A program made the translations under genes and the position numbers. 64,000 nt of DNA, taken from Aedes albopictus. Lineage: Eukaryota; Arthropoda; Insecta; Diptera; Culicidae. Of the stretch, positions 54,600-64,000 are shown in pieces (the stretch's first letter is position 1; every line of letters starts with the position of its first letter). The notes under the pieces were generated by a model, which was not told the DNA's origin, ran no database searches, and worked only from the letters and a program-made list of their open reading frames with translations. The stretch lies in contig NC_085138.1 in NCBI RefSeq assembly GCF_035046485.1, positions 26,542,878 to 26,606,877 of the forward strand, read 5' to 3'.

Positions 54600-56150
54600 T
54601 TTTTTCAACTTTTATCTAGGAACTCCAACAATACTTTCCCGAGCAGCTTTTCCTGGTATTCCAGAATGTTCTTAATAAACTCTTCTTTAAATTTTTGAAA
54701 AACCTTCCTGCGATTTCTTCAGATATTGCTCCAGAGATTTTTTTTTTCAAATGCAATTCTACTGAAAATTCTGCAGAAGTTCCTTCAGGGGTTCCTTCAA
54801 GGATTCTCTTTAGGATTCCTTTGAGGAGATATTTTATCGTTTTACGAGTTTCAGCAAGGAATTTCTCCAAAAGCTCGTCCAGGGAATTTTTCAGAAATTC
54901 CTCTAAAAATTTATTCAAAATTTCCTGATTCCTACAGAAATTTCTGTTTTCATTAGAAATTGATCCTGTGGTCTCGTCAGAAATATTTTCTGGGGGATGT
55001 CTTTGTTGCATAAAAAATACAACAGCGAGGGTACTGATAAAAGCCAAGAAGAAATCCATCAATAAATTTCTAAGGGATCCCTAGAGGACTTTCTGAAGGA
55101 ATCCTTGGAAGAACTCTTGGAAATACCTCTAAAGAAATTCTCGTAAAAATTTCCTGTACAATTTTCGAAGAAATATGTACACAAAAAATCTTAAACTACA
55201 TATTACCAAAAAATTCTGAAAGAAATCCTGCAGAAACAAAAAAAAAATACTATCGAGAATCGCGGAAAAATTTTTTTTTTTTGAAAAGTCTTTGTAATAC
55301 TATTTGAAAGAACTAAAGAATCTGCATATCTTTTGAAAAAATCCATGAAAAATGTTAACGAATAGATTTTGGAGTTACATCTGAAGGAATAGATGAGAGA
55401 ATTTTTTGAAAAAAAAAAAAACAATCTGAAAGAATCCCTAAATTAATCCACAGCTGGAGAAATGCCTGGAACTAATAGCTGAACCTCTGAAGGATCTTCC
55501 AGAAGAATCTCTCAAGAATTTTCTTGAGGAGTTTCCAAATAAATGTCCGAGAAAATTCCTGAGTAAAAGAGTAAGTGAAATCTCTGGAGAAAATCAAGCA
55601 TTATTTTTATAAAAAATTTCAAGAAAAAATTCTGAACTTCTGAAGGAAACTCCTTGAGGAAATTCTGAAAGAATCACCGAATCTTTATGCAAAAAAGATC
55701 TCTTAGAATTGCATCTATGGAAGAAACGGTTAGAGGAATTCATGGAGAAGCCCTTGCAGAAATTACTAGAAAAATTTCTTGGGAAATTCCGGAGAATTCC
55801 CAAAAGAATGTTCTGGAAATCAAATCTGAGAATATTTCTGGCGAAGTTCTTTAAGAAATGTTTGAAGAAATACATGAAGGCGCACAAGCATGAACTTATG
55901 TAGCAATCCATGAAGAAATTCCATACAGAATCCCTTAAGGAATCCCAGAAGGTTTTTTTTTAGAAAACCCGTAAGCCAGTTTCAAGATGAATCTGTTCAA
56001 GATACATCTTGTGAGAAATTTCTTGAGAAACTCCTGAAGAAGTCCCAAAGAAAGTTTCTGGTGGATACCCTTAAAGAATCTGTGGAAGATTCCCAGGAGA
56101 AATGTTGAAAGAAATGCTTGTCAAGATAAATATCTAAATTCCCGTTAAAA
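54600..56150. repeat. Degenerate satellite, plus to about 55060, then minus
   Basis: 54600-55060 has TTCCTTCAGGGGTTCCTTC-type wording. 55060-56150 has GGAATCCTTGGAAGAAC-type wording, and 55340-55950 is the partner of 52840-53700. ORFs of 105-148 aa here are satellite translations. Confidence 0.7.
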
Positions 56151-56492
56151 TACTTAAAAGATTTACAACGTGCTGTTAAAAATTGGGATAAAAAATTTGA
56201 TCAGATTTTCAAAATTAACTTCTTTTTGTGTTTTGCAGGTGTTAACCATGCTTTCGGAAAATTTCTCACCCAAAGAGTACTTTTTTTGCAAACCAGATGG
56301 TTACCACACCACCAATCAGTCAATATTTGGCAATCTTTTCCTCGTAAATCAATTAAACCAAATCAATAACCACCCACTCGATGTACCCCCACAAGAAGAA
56401 GCCACACAGATACGGCAGGTCATCATCGTTTCCTCTTATCACTCTCAACAGCACCGGACGTCAATCATTTTGCATCTACGTCTTTCCTTATC
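56151..56492. other. Sequence 3' of the host gene
   Basis: AT-rich DNA beyond the candidate poly(A) signal of the minus-strand gene. A plus-strand ORF of 118 codons (56170-56526) has no recognisable similarity and probably occurs by chance. Confidence 0.35.
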
Positions 56493-56498
56493 TTTATT
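56493..56498 (-). terminator. Candidate poly(A) signal AATAAA of the host gene
   Basis: TTTATT on plus reads AATAAA on minus, about 280 bases downstream of the stop codon of the 526-aa gene. It is the signal I noted in that interval; usage is inferred. Confidence 0.45.
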
Positions 56499-56778
56499 AT
56501 ACAAAGAGCTAACAGCTAACAGTTAACAATAACATCTACCATACAATTCAGTGTTATGTACCTACAATTTAAGACAAGGCACTCGCGGCTCGCTCGATCA
56601 GGCTTAGAGCCCCGGGGAGATTTTGCACGAGGTGTGGAACACCCAAGAAGCCCAACAAAGAAATTCTCTCGCTTCCTGCGTGAACCGATTCGGACTAGTT
56701 TGCACACCCAACTTTGTTTTGTACCCTATGAATAACTCCTAGCTAGAGACCTTAACCTATCTGGAAAACAGCCGAAAT

Positions 56779-58359
56779 TCAACTATGATGGTGGTTACAA
56801 ACCTTCTTTTTGGGCCGCTTCTTGGCGTCCAGCTCCGGGAACACCTTCTCGCTGAGATCACTGACCGGTGGCCGCAGACCGAGTTCCTGCAACCGTTGCC
56901 TCAAGCCCGCCTCCGCGTCCTCTTCGCAGCTGAGCGTCGAGCAGGTCGAACAGTCGGAAACCTTCCGTTCGGGAGTTCGCAGGCCACACTGATAGTCACA
57001 ACCCTCGAGGGCACTGATCGATGAACCGCAGTAGTTCAGATTGCTGCAGGAAGAGGCCGCGCTGATGTCCGAATCGTCACCGTCGGTGGATGCCCGGCGA
57101 AGACGATGACGCCGCAGGTATTCAATCTCTTCTAGGGTGATGCCGCACATGGTGTCGTCCGAGTAGTCCGATACCACTACGGAGGGCGTCCGCACGTAGC
57201 GGACGCCGTCTACTCCGGAATCGCTGACGTAGCTTTGGGCGGATTCTCGGCGGGAGATCGAGTTGTTTGGGCTACCGAGGGCTTCCGTAGAGCCGGAGTC
57301 TGCGAGGGGTGAGCTCGTTCCGAGCGGGAGTTCTATGAGCTGAGCTTCCAGGATCATCTTGCTGCGGACGACCATGGGACACTGGTCAACAGCTGCATTG
57401 ATGGATGCGCTGTCTGAGCTTGGGAGGAGTGCCGGTTCTGCTACAGGGAGGAGAGCTGAACGTAGTGGGATGTCCAATACTCCGAGGGTTAGTCGACGAG
57501 TTTTGCCTACGCTGGAGATGATCTGTTGTTGTTCTTGTTGGTTGATGTCTTCGTCTAGCCCGAGAGCGGAGTCCGAACTGGACGATCGGGTAACCTTTTC
57601 GCGGTTCTTCATCTTCCGCTTAGCGTTGGTATTGCTGCTTTCTTCGTCACTTGAACAGTAAGGGCTTTGCCGAGTGGTGCTCCAACCGTCGTCGGAGACG
57701 GGACTTCTATTTTCACGGATCCGAACGGAGCTGCTGGCGTCCAGCTGCTCTACCAGTATCGTACTGCTAGTCGAACTCGACTGTGCTTCATTGGCACCGT
57801 TTGCACCTGTCTTATCACCACCGGCTTCGACTGGCTTCTTATCTAATCGTCTTTTATCACTATCATCCCGTCGGCTCCTTCCTCCGCCCTTCTCCATGGT
57901 CATACTGTTCAGGAAGCTCTGCGTCTCGGCCTCCTTCTGCTTGATTATGTTTGCATACATTTCAATAAGCCGTTCGACGCACGGAAACCTGACCATGTCC
58001 TCGTCGCTCTCAACCCCGGAAGAAAACGAACCGGACCCAGAACCCGAGAGCCGTTCCCCTTCCCCATCCCCTTTCCCGGCATCCCAGTAGCACTTGTAGA
58101 CGGCCGTCTTTCTCTGGCGAGGCCTACTGCCTCCGACCGCTCTTGCTCCAGTCATTGCACCGCCCTCTTTGTACTCCTCGATCTCTTCTGCGGTTCCTCG
58201 GCCTTCTACACGGTGTTCTCTCGTCGTAGTAGGCGCGTTGCCGAGCACTGAACAAATATGGCCGGTAGCTGCGCCTTTGACGTCAGTTGTCGACTGCGAT
58301 TCGAACATACCCACCAGTCCGGCCACCGTTGTTGAACAGTTCGGACACTCAGAGGACAT
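56779..58359 (-). CDS. Conserved-looking serine-rich disordered protein, 526 aa, function unknown
   Basis: I do not recognise this gene. ATG at 58359 is the first in-frame methionine after an in-frame TAG (58393-58395). The preceding GGG places a purine at -3. The protein starts MSSECPNCSTTVAGL, which holds a CxxC pair. A probable helix at about residues 128-157 (VERLIEMYANIIKQKEAETQ) could form a coiled coil. Long Ser/Asp/Glu-rich segments at 158-245 and 350-400 look disordered and carry many Ser-Asp/Glu phosphosite-like motifs. A basic cluster NAKRKMKNREK (about 245-255) and the C-terminal KKRPKKK suggest nuclear import. An ordered patch RRLTLGVLDIPLRSALLPVA lies at about 288-307. The C-terminal 120 residues contain LEEIEYLRRHRLRRAS and nine or more cysteines, ending CNHHHS. 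GC content and non-repetitive codon use contrast with all other ORFs in the window. The CDS appears to be in one exon. A signalling adaptor or nuclear regulator would fit but is a guess. Confidence 0.85.
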   Translation of the reverse strand: MSSECPNCSTTVAGLVGMFESQSTTDVKGAATGHICSVLGNAPTTTREHRVEGRGTAEEIEEYKEGGAMTGARAVGGSRPRQRKTAVYKCYWDAGKGDGEGERLSGSGSGSFSSGVESDEDMVRFPCVERLIEMYANIIKQKEAETQSFLNSMTMEKGGGRSRRDDSDKRRLDKKPVEAGGDKTGANGANEAQSSSTSSTILVEQLDASSSVRIRENRSPVSDDGWSTTRQSPYCSSDEESSNTNAKRKMKNREKVTRSSSSDSALGLDEDINQQEQQQIISSVGKTRRLTLGVLDIPLRSALLPVAEPALLPSSDSASINAAVDQCPMVVRSKMILEAQLIELPLGTSSPLADSGSTEALGSPNNSISRRESAQSYVSDSGVDGVRYVRTPSVVVSDYSDDTMCGITLEEIEYLRRHRLRRASTDGDDSDISAASSCSNLNYCGSSISALEGCDYQCGLRTPERKVSDCSTCSTLSCEEDAEAGLRQRLQELGLRPPVSDLSEKVFPELDAKKRPKKKVCNHHHS

Positions 58360-58695
58360 CCCTACCACCCCACCCCCACACTCCGTCGCACACTACGAGC
58401 CCGCTGAGGTCATACCGGGGATTATTCCGATCAACCACCGAAGACGACAAGATACTGCAATCGTACAGCTCCACAAGTACGTCGAGGGAATTTCCCAGAA
58501 AAAAAAATTCGACGGACGACGACAGTGAGTGTCAATCGGATTAAGTCACGCTGAGCGAGGGGAGGCGGGCTGGACTGCAATCTCGGATTCACTTTGGTTT
58601 GGGACGGTCCACCGGTCGGTCCTCTGCTGCCGCCGTTGACGTTATCTATTCGCTGTGTGTGCAGTACTGACTGGGTTGTGCGCACACGGATAAAT
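58360..58695 (-). promoter_or_regulatory. 5' UTR of the host gene with candidate 3' splice site at 58695
   Basis: On minus, TTTTTTTCTTGTTTTTGC followed by TTGCAG (AG at 58697-58696) is a strong pyrimidine tract plus acceptor. The exon would start at 58695, about 335 bases before the ATG. An initiator-like TCAGTACTG at about 58668 is an alternative, TATA-less start site. Upstream exons, if any, lie beyond the window feature I can define. Confidence 0.4.
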
Positions 58696-58699
58696 CTGC

Positions 58700-59364
58700 A
58701 AGCAAAAACAAGAAAAAAAAAACAGATAAGGAAATGAAATTAGTAAAGGCGATGTGTTGTGGTGTATGGTGGTGAGGTCGAGGCGCAGCCACAAACAGAG
58801 GGAGTGATTGCAACGTTGAAATTGATTGAGTGGAATTGAATGAGGTGGAAATAATCCCACAGGGGAAAGTTCCTGTGGAGTGTTGATTCTGCGGTTGGTA
58901 TTTCCCATGAAAATAACAAAAAATAATGGCTTTGGAGACATGTGGGTTACGCACGCAAAAGAATTAGATCAGTTTTGCATTATATCGGATAAACAGTCTC
59001 TATGGATAAGTTGAGGTTAAGAGACGTTGTGTGCTTTGTCTCAGGATATTCTGAAGATTATGGTCAGCAGTTTGGACCCTAACATCTACAGTACTGGTCA
59101 AAAATATATGATATGATGCAAGGTAGCACGAGTAACCGAAAATGAATCTGGTGCAAAAATAAGAAAGACCACGAGGAAAATGACGCAGGAGAGTATGGGA
59201 CAGAATGATATGCAGAGGTTTTATTAAATGGTGTGTGAACAAAAACAGCGCCGTCTCCCATCATGTGCATGCAAAGACCGTGATGGAAACTAGCTGACCG
59301 ACAGAACAATGGTGGCTTCCAGGAGGAGACAAACAGAACTCAACGACGACGATGACGGACACGC
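58700..59364. other. Upstream intron or intergenic sequence of the host gene
   Basis: No satellite wording or TIR pairs. ORFs of 76-102 aa are overlapping and unconvincing. Probably the first intron or promoter region of the minus-strand gene. Confidence 0.35.
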
Positions 59365-59780
59365 CAGTGGCGTAGCAATTGGGGGGGGGGGGGGGGGGGT
59401 GGGCGGAGGGTGCGGTCCGCACCGGGCCCCCGAATTTAGGGGGCCTCCAAATCAGGGCAGGTCTAGTGTTATAAACCTTCCCTGATTTGGTGGCCCCATG
59501 AATTCGGGGTCCAGTTTGAATAAAGTTCTGTGATTAGCGAAAGATTCCTATAAGTATAAGTTCAAAACATGCCGATCTGCTGATATGTAGGGGCCTCTGT
59601 TCGAAATCAAAATTGAACTTTACGATATTCAGTACCGATATGGAAGTAAAATTCATGACCATTATGAAAACGTCCCTGATATCCTAACCACAGAACCAAA
59701 CATAGCTGTTGATTTAGCATAAGATAGCAGCTGAAATTCAGGGGCCCCATTTATCAAAATTAAGAACTGAACGCATGTTA
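59365..59780 (+). mobile_element. hAT-like remnant with CAGTGGCGTAGC end and a 19-G run
   Basis: CAGTGGCGTAGCAATT is a classic hAT-type terminus. It is followed by 19 consecutive G (59381-59399) and GGGCCCCCGAATTTAGGGGG. Inverted motifs CCAAATCAGGG (59446) and CCCTGATTTGG (59479) form an internal hairpin. No matching right end or 8-bp duplication was found, so the element is truncated or its far end has decayed. AGGGGCCCCATTTATC near 59741 may belong to it. Confidence 0.65.
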
Positions 59781-59784
59781 CGTC

Positions 59785-62570
59785 CTTGAAGGGTTTCTGC
59801 GGGAATTCCTTCGGGCAAGAATATCTTTTTCAATTTATCAGGCAGTTACTTCAAAGGCTTCTACAAAAACTACTCTCTGATTTACTTCAGAACATTTTTC
59901 AGGGATTGCTTAGAAAAATTTTCTAAGCATTGGTTTACGAATACTCACAATGATTCCTTCAGGAACTCCTCCTGACATTTCTTCAGGAATTTCTTCAAAT
60001 AATTATCAAGAAATCCTTCAGGATTTCCTTTTAGATTTTTTTGTAGGAACTTCTTCAAGCAGTCGTTCAGAAATACCATTTCGGAATCGTTCATAAAGCC
60101 ATTCGAGGATTATATCATGAAACTCTTCAAGAAATTCTTCAGAGGGGCCTTAAGGAATTTCTCCAAGAATGATTTTAGAGATTTCTTCAAGAAGAAATCT
60201 TGCAGGAGTTCCTCATGGAAAATATATTTGATGATTTTTTGAAATCATGCTCATAGCCATTCCCGAACGGATACTTGGGAGATTTTCCAAAGAAATTTGA
60301 ATGTATTCCCGAAGGAACTCTTGTAGAAATGTCTATAGGATTTTTTTTGCAGAAATTTTCAAAAAAAAATCTTTAAGAATCGCCTAGTAGATGAATTCTA
60401 AGATGTATTAGGAAAGAATCTTTGGGTTGGTTTTGGAGGTATATTTGATGATGTTCTGGAAGGATTACTACAGTACTATGAAGTAGTACTAGAAGTACTA
60501 GGATTACTATGAGTAATTACTTTAAGGATTCGTGAAAAAAATCTGCAAGCAAAGGGAACCAACTAAGAAATGCCTAGATAATTTCTCAAGAAATCAAATG
60601 ATGGAAACCCCAAAGAATTCCAAATTCTTTGGTGCAAATGAAAAACAACAATCTTCAAAAAAAATTCCTATATATTTACTTAGAGGAATTTCGGTAAGAC
60701 CCCCTGAGGAAATTTGTACAGGAATTCTTTGGAGATGATTGTGGGGTTATCTGAAGAAAAACTTTGAGAAATCCATGAAACAATCTTAATATGTAACTTG
60801 AAAAAAAAAATTTTGTAGAAAAGATTAAATTTTTACTGGAATTTCTTAAAAGATTCTTGAACGAATTGTGAAAATGGATTTGAAAACATTGCATAAGGAA
60901 TATTTGGATGATTTCCTACAGCAATTATTAGAAGAATTTCTGGGAAAATCCCTGCAGGTATGACTACTAAAGAATTGCTTGAACAAATTCTTAAGAAATC
61001 CTTGAAAGGGCTTCAAGAAAAATCATATAAGGCAGTGCAAAAAGAACCCTTGAAGAAGTTTCTAAAAAAAATCTTGAAGGAATTCCTAAAGTACTCCTCT
61101 GATAAAATGCTGAAGAGAACATGTGGGGTAGCTCCAAAGGAATCGTTTGTGAATATCTTTAAGAAATTCTTTATAGAGTTCTTGGGATTACATAATACTG
61201 AAGAAGTTTCCTAAGGAATTGCTGTAGCCACTTTCGCAGAAAATCTTCGAGGAATTTGTAAAGAACTCCTTGATGTATTCCGCAGATGAATCGTAAAAGA
61301 TATCCAAGAAAAAGTTCTTGGAGCTCCGCACTTGGGAAAAAATTCTTGATGAAATCGTTAGAAACATTTCTTAGAAGTTTCGTGAATGAAATCCGGACGA
61401 AACTGGTGTTATCGCTGAAGAAACCGTTAAAGGAATCATTAGAAAAAAAATCTGATAAAAACCTTGGAAGAATTCCTAAAGGATTCATTGAGGAATTCCA
61501 GTAGAATCTCTTGGAGCAATACCTGTGAGAATTTTTACATCATTTATTACAATTTTTGAGGATTTTGTTTATCTTTTTCAGTAATTAATTCGGAAACCCG
61601 TGTACAAATTCGTTAAGGAATATCTTTAAACATTTAATTGGGAATCCATTCGGCTATTGCTGTGAAAATTTCCTTTGGCGATATATTTGATTAATTGTTA
61701 GGCAATTCCTTTGGAAACTTCATCAACTGATTCTCAGAAATGCTACAGAAATGGCTTCTGATTTTTATTTCTACGAAAATTTCGTTGGGAATTCCGTCTG
61801 CAACTTTTCACTGATTTTTTTTTTGACAATTCGTTTGAGAAAACCTCTGGTAACAACTTCCGGAATAACTTCAACACTTTTCTAGAAACTTCTATGCCAA
61901 TCCCTACGGGAATTGATTGGGTAATTTATTTGGCATTTTTTTGGTAATTTATTCGGCGAGTTTTCTGTGAGTTACCTGAAAAAAAATTGAAATATCTTTT
62001 GGCGGATTTTTTTGGCAAATTCTTGGGAAATGCTTTGATTGGATTTGATCCGAAAGCTCCTATAAAAGTATTCTCGGGGTTTTCTTTGCAAATGTTTGTG
62101 AAAACTATTTCGGCACTTCCTTCGAAATCTGGTTCGATAACTGTTTTGAGATTTCTCGGCAATAATATTCGAAGTTGAATTCTTTGACAGGACTTTTTGA
62201 ATTTTTTTTGGATTGAAAATTTATCACGGGATTCAGCAATTTCTCTGGAAGTTCTACCAGCAGTCCCTTTGCTAATATACCTGACAATTACTTTTGTAAT
62301 TATTTCAATAGTTCAATGTCAAAATTCATTCGACAGGTACTTTGAAAATTAATAAGTCAATTCATTTGTAAATTTAAGTGGCAACTTTTAAAAGCTTCTT
62401 TGCTAATTCCTCAGAAAGTTCCTTTAGTAATTCCTCTGTAAATTTCTTTTGAAAATTATTTATGGATTTCCGTCTGTTATTACTTTTGATGTTCTATGAG
62501 ATACACTTTTGCAAATTAAAAAAAAATCCTCGAATATACAACGGAACGACCGAGAAAAACCTCAAGAGAA
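59785..62570. repeat. Degenerate satellite, plus then minus
   Basis: 59785-60230 is in plus wording (CAGGAATTTCTTCAAATAATT) and 60230-61540 in minus. 61540-62520 is so eroded that only GGCAATTCCTTTGGAAAC-like units remain. 60225-60480 and 61285-61540 are the partners of 1150-1365 and 1602-1850. Confidence 0.65.
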
Positions 62571-62587
62571 TGTAGTAGCAAACCAGT

Positions 62588-62762
62588 TGGGCAGCGGCCG
62601 GTATTTTGAGCACTCTTCGCTATAACTCAGTCAATTCTAAACCAATTGATTTTGTACACGGCTAGATACTATACGTATCTCATCGCGTTCCAAAAATTGT
62701 GTCAATCGGTTCAAAATTGGCTGAGTTATAGCAAAAAAGTGCCCAAAATAGGACCCCTTCCC
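62588..62762. mobile_element. Inverted-repeat element around a GCTATAACTCAG motif
   Basis: TTCGCTATAACTCAGTCAAT at about 62617 pairs with GGCTGAGTTATAGC at about 62718. Outer flanks GGTATTTTGAGCACT and AGTGCCCAAAATAGGACC are roughly inverse. The TIR ends are eroded and no target duplication was seen. Confidence 0.6.
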
Positions 62763-62779
62763 TACCAAAAGAATTTCCA

Positions 62780-64000
62780 AAAAATTAAGGTGATTACCAG
62801 AAGAGATCACAAACAATTTCCTAAAAATGTATGAAGAAATTTCAATAGAATTTCTTGGGGGAATTTCTGTGGGAATTGAAAGAATTTTTATATATTTTTT
62901 AATTTGAGTTTCTAAAGTATTCATTGGAGGAATTTATGTATCCCTGAATATGCTTATTAGAGGAATTTCTAAAAAAAATCTAGCAAAAACACTCAGTGCA
63001 TTCTCTGGAGGAATTCCTATGGAATTTCTTGGAGGGATTTGTGTAAGAATCTCCGGAAAACTCTTGCAGTAGTAATTAAATATATTCATGAAGAAATTCT
63101 TGCATAAAAAGATCCCAAAAGATTTCTTGTACAAAACTATTTGTAACTATACCTGGGAAAATCAGTTTAGGAATGAATGAATGAAATCAATTGAAGAAAC
63201 TTACTTAGAATACTTGAATAAAATCTGAACGAATCTTCGGGCAAATCGCAAGAGAATTTATTGGATGAACTACAAAGAAATCTCCGGAAAAATTCCTGAA
63301 GGAATTTTGGGAGCAACTTCTAAAGGCTTCATTGAAGGAAATCCTTTAGATTTTTGAATAACCTTCAGAAAATTTTCTAAATCCTTGGAGAGACTTCTGG
63401 AGAAGTTATTTGTTTTGATAGGATAGGGTATCTGTTATTTTACTATTTAACTATTAATGCTCCCATTTTCATACCACTCAAAACAAACGAATGAAGCGCT
63501 TTTTGTTCTGTTTCTTATTTTTGTATATTTGTTAGAAGTGAGCACGGATTATATAAAAAGTAACGTAATAATTCTGGAGGAATCAATCATAAATTCTGGG
63601 GAAATTCTTGACTGAGATGCGTGATAGAAACTTAGAAATATTTTTCAAAAGGTTTCTTGGAAGAATTTTGAAGGTAGTCTTATAAAAATCGGAATAGATT
63701 TTTTTTTGAAAAGTGCCCAGAGGAATACTAGCAAAAAATCTGAAGAAACTCTTGAGAAAACTCCTAAAGTTGATGGATATTGAAAAATTCGTTAGAGGAA
63801 GTCCAGAAGGATTTTTCGAAAGAATTCCTACAGAACTTCTACAGAAGTCCATCTAAAAGTTTAATTTAATTAATTTAATTTAAATAATTCAATTTCTTCT
63901 GTAGGAATCTTTGGAGATTTTGTTTAATTAATGGACAAATTCTAGGATGAATCACTAAGTAAAACCTTAGAGAAACTTCTTGAAGAATCCTTGAAGATTT
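62780..64000 (-). repeat. Degenerate satellite, minus orientation, to the window end
   Basis: GGAATTTCTGTGGGAATTG and GGAGGAATTCCTATGG type units. 63070-63230 resembles 1865-2015, and 63590-63840 resembles 8860-9110. 63415-63560 is a non-satellite interval with ATGCTCCCATTTTCATACC. Confidence 0.65.

Noticed and set aside
56170..56526. 118-aa plus-strand ORF preceded by an acceptor-like TTTTGCAG
   Set aside because: No recognisable domain; it lies in the likely downstream region of the minus-strand gene. A chance ORF is simpler.
57674..58090. 138-aa plus-strand ORF
   Set aside because: Antisense to the 526-aa host gene.
1..64000. Endogenous viral elements, which are common in Aedes genomes
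   Set aside because: No ORF or fragment resembled a viral polymerase, capsid or glycoprotein. A translated search would be needed to exclude short pieces.

Overview
The window reads as non-coding, repeat-dominated nuclear DNA of a mosquito, most likely an Aedes species. The grounds are a Feilai-type tRNA-derived SINE, an RTE (JAM1-like) and an R1-clade non-LTR retrotransposon, very many small inverted-repeat DNA transposons (MITEs) with TA, TTA/TAA, TTAA and 8-bp target duplications, and an AT-rich background around one GC-richer gene. Species and families are recognised by eye, not by search.

About a third of the window, by eye, is one sequence fabric: a 12-bp-periodic GAATTCC-type satellite present at every level of decay and on both strands. 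Old, eroded blocks lie at 1-2025, 4856-5195, 8777-10140, 10470-10910, 19600-20400, 28060-32400, 51960-56150 and 59785-64000. The youngest part is a 5.2-kb array at 45820-51030. Its core (about 48018-50597) is roughly 107 copies of a 24-bp dimer. The array contains an inverted segment and a 323-bp higher-order duplication. The very long ORFs there on both strands follow from a 12-bp period lacking stop triplets and are not called as genes.

Layout. 1-5195: old satellite, a 150-bp tandem repeat (2392-3597), a 311-bp repeat (3640-4500) and a TTAA MITE. 5198-8776: a Harbinger-like MITE and a complete-length RTE retrotransposon with a 12-bp target duplication. 8777-14070: old satellite, a Feilai SINE with an inverted copy of its flank, a long-TIR MITE and a second SINE. 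14100-18612: a degenerate R1-clade element broken by three separate DNA-transposon insertions. 18629-28060: minisatellites, unique sequence and at least seven MITEs. 28060-33780: old satellite and unique sequence. 33780-41280: retrotransposon pieces, nested MITEs, a 1.6-kb TA element and two blocks of a 186-bp repeat. 41284-56150: unique sequence, a 1.2-kb CCCAG-ended element and the satellite arrays. 56493-58695: the only convincing host gene, on the minus strand. 59365-64000: a hAT remnant and old satellite.

The one host gene encodes a 526-residue, serine-rich, mostly disordered protein of unknown function in a single coding exon, with a candidate poly(A) signal and a candidate 3' splice site in its 5' UTR. 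The rest is mobile DNA, and many insertions can be ordered in time because they sit inside one another.
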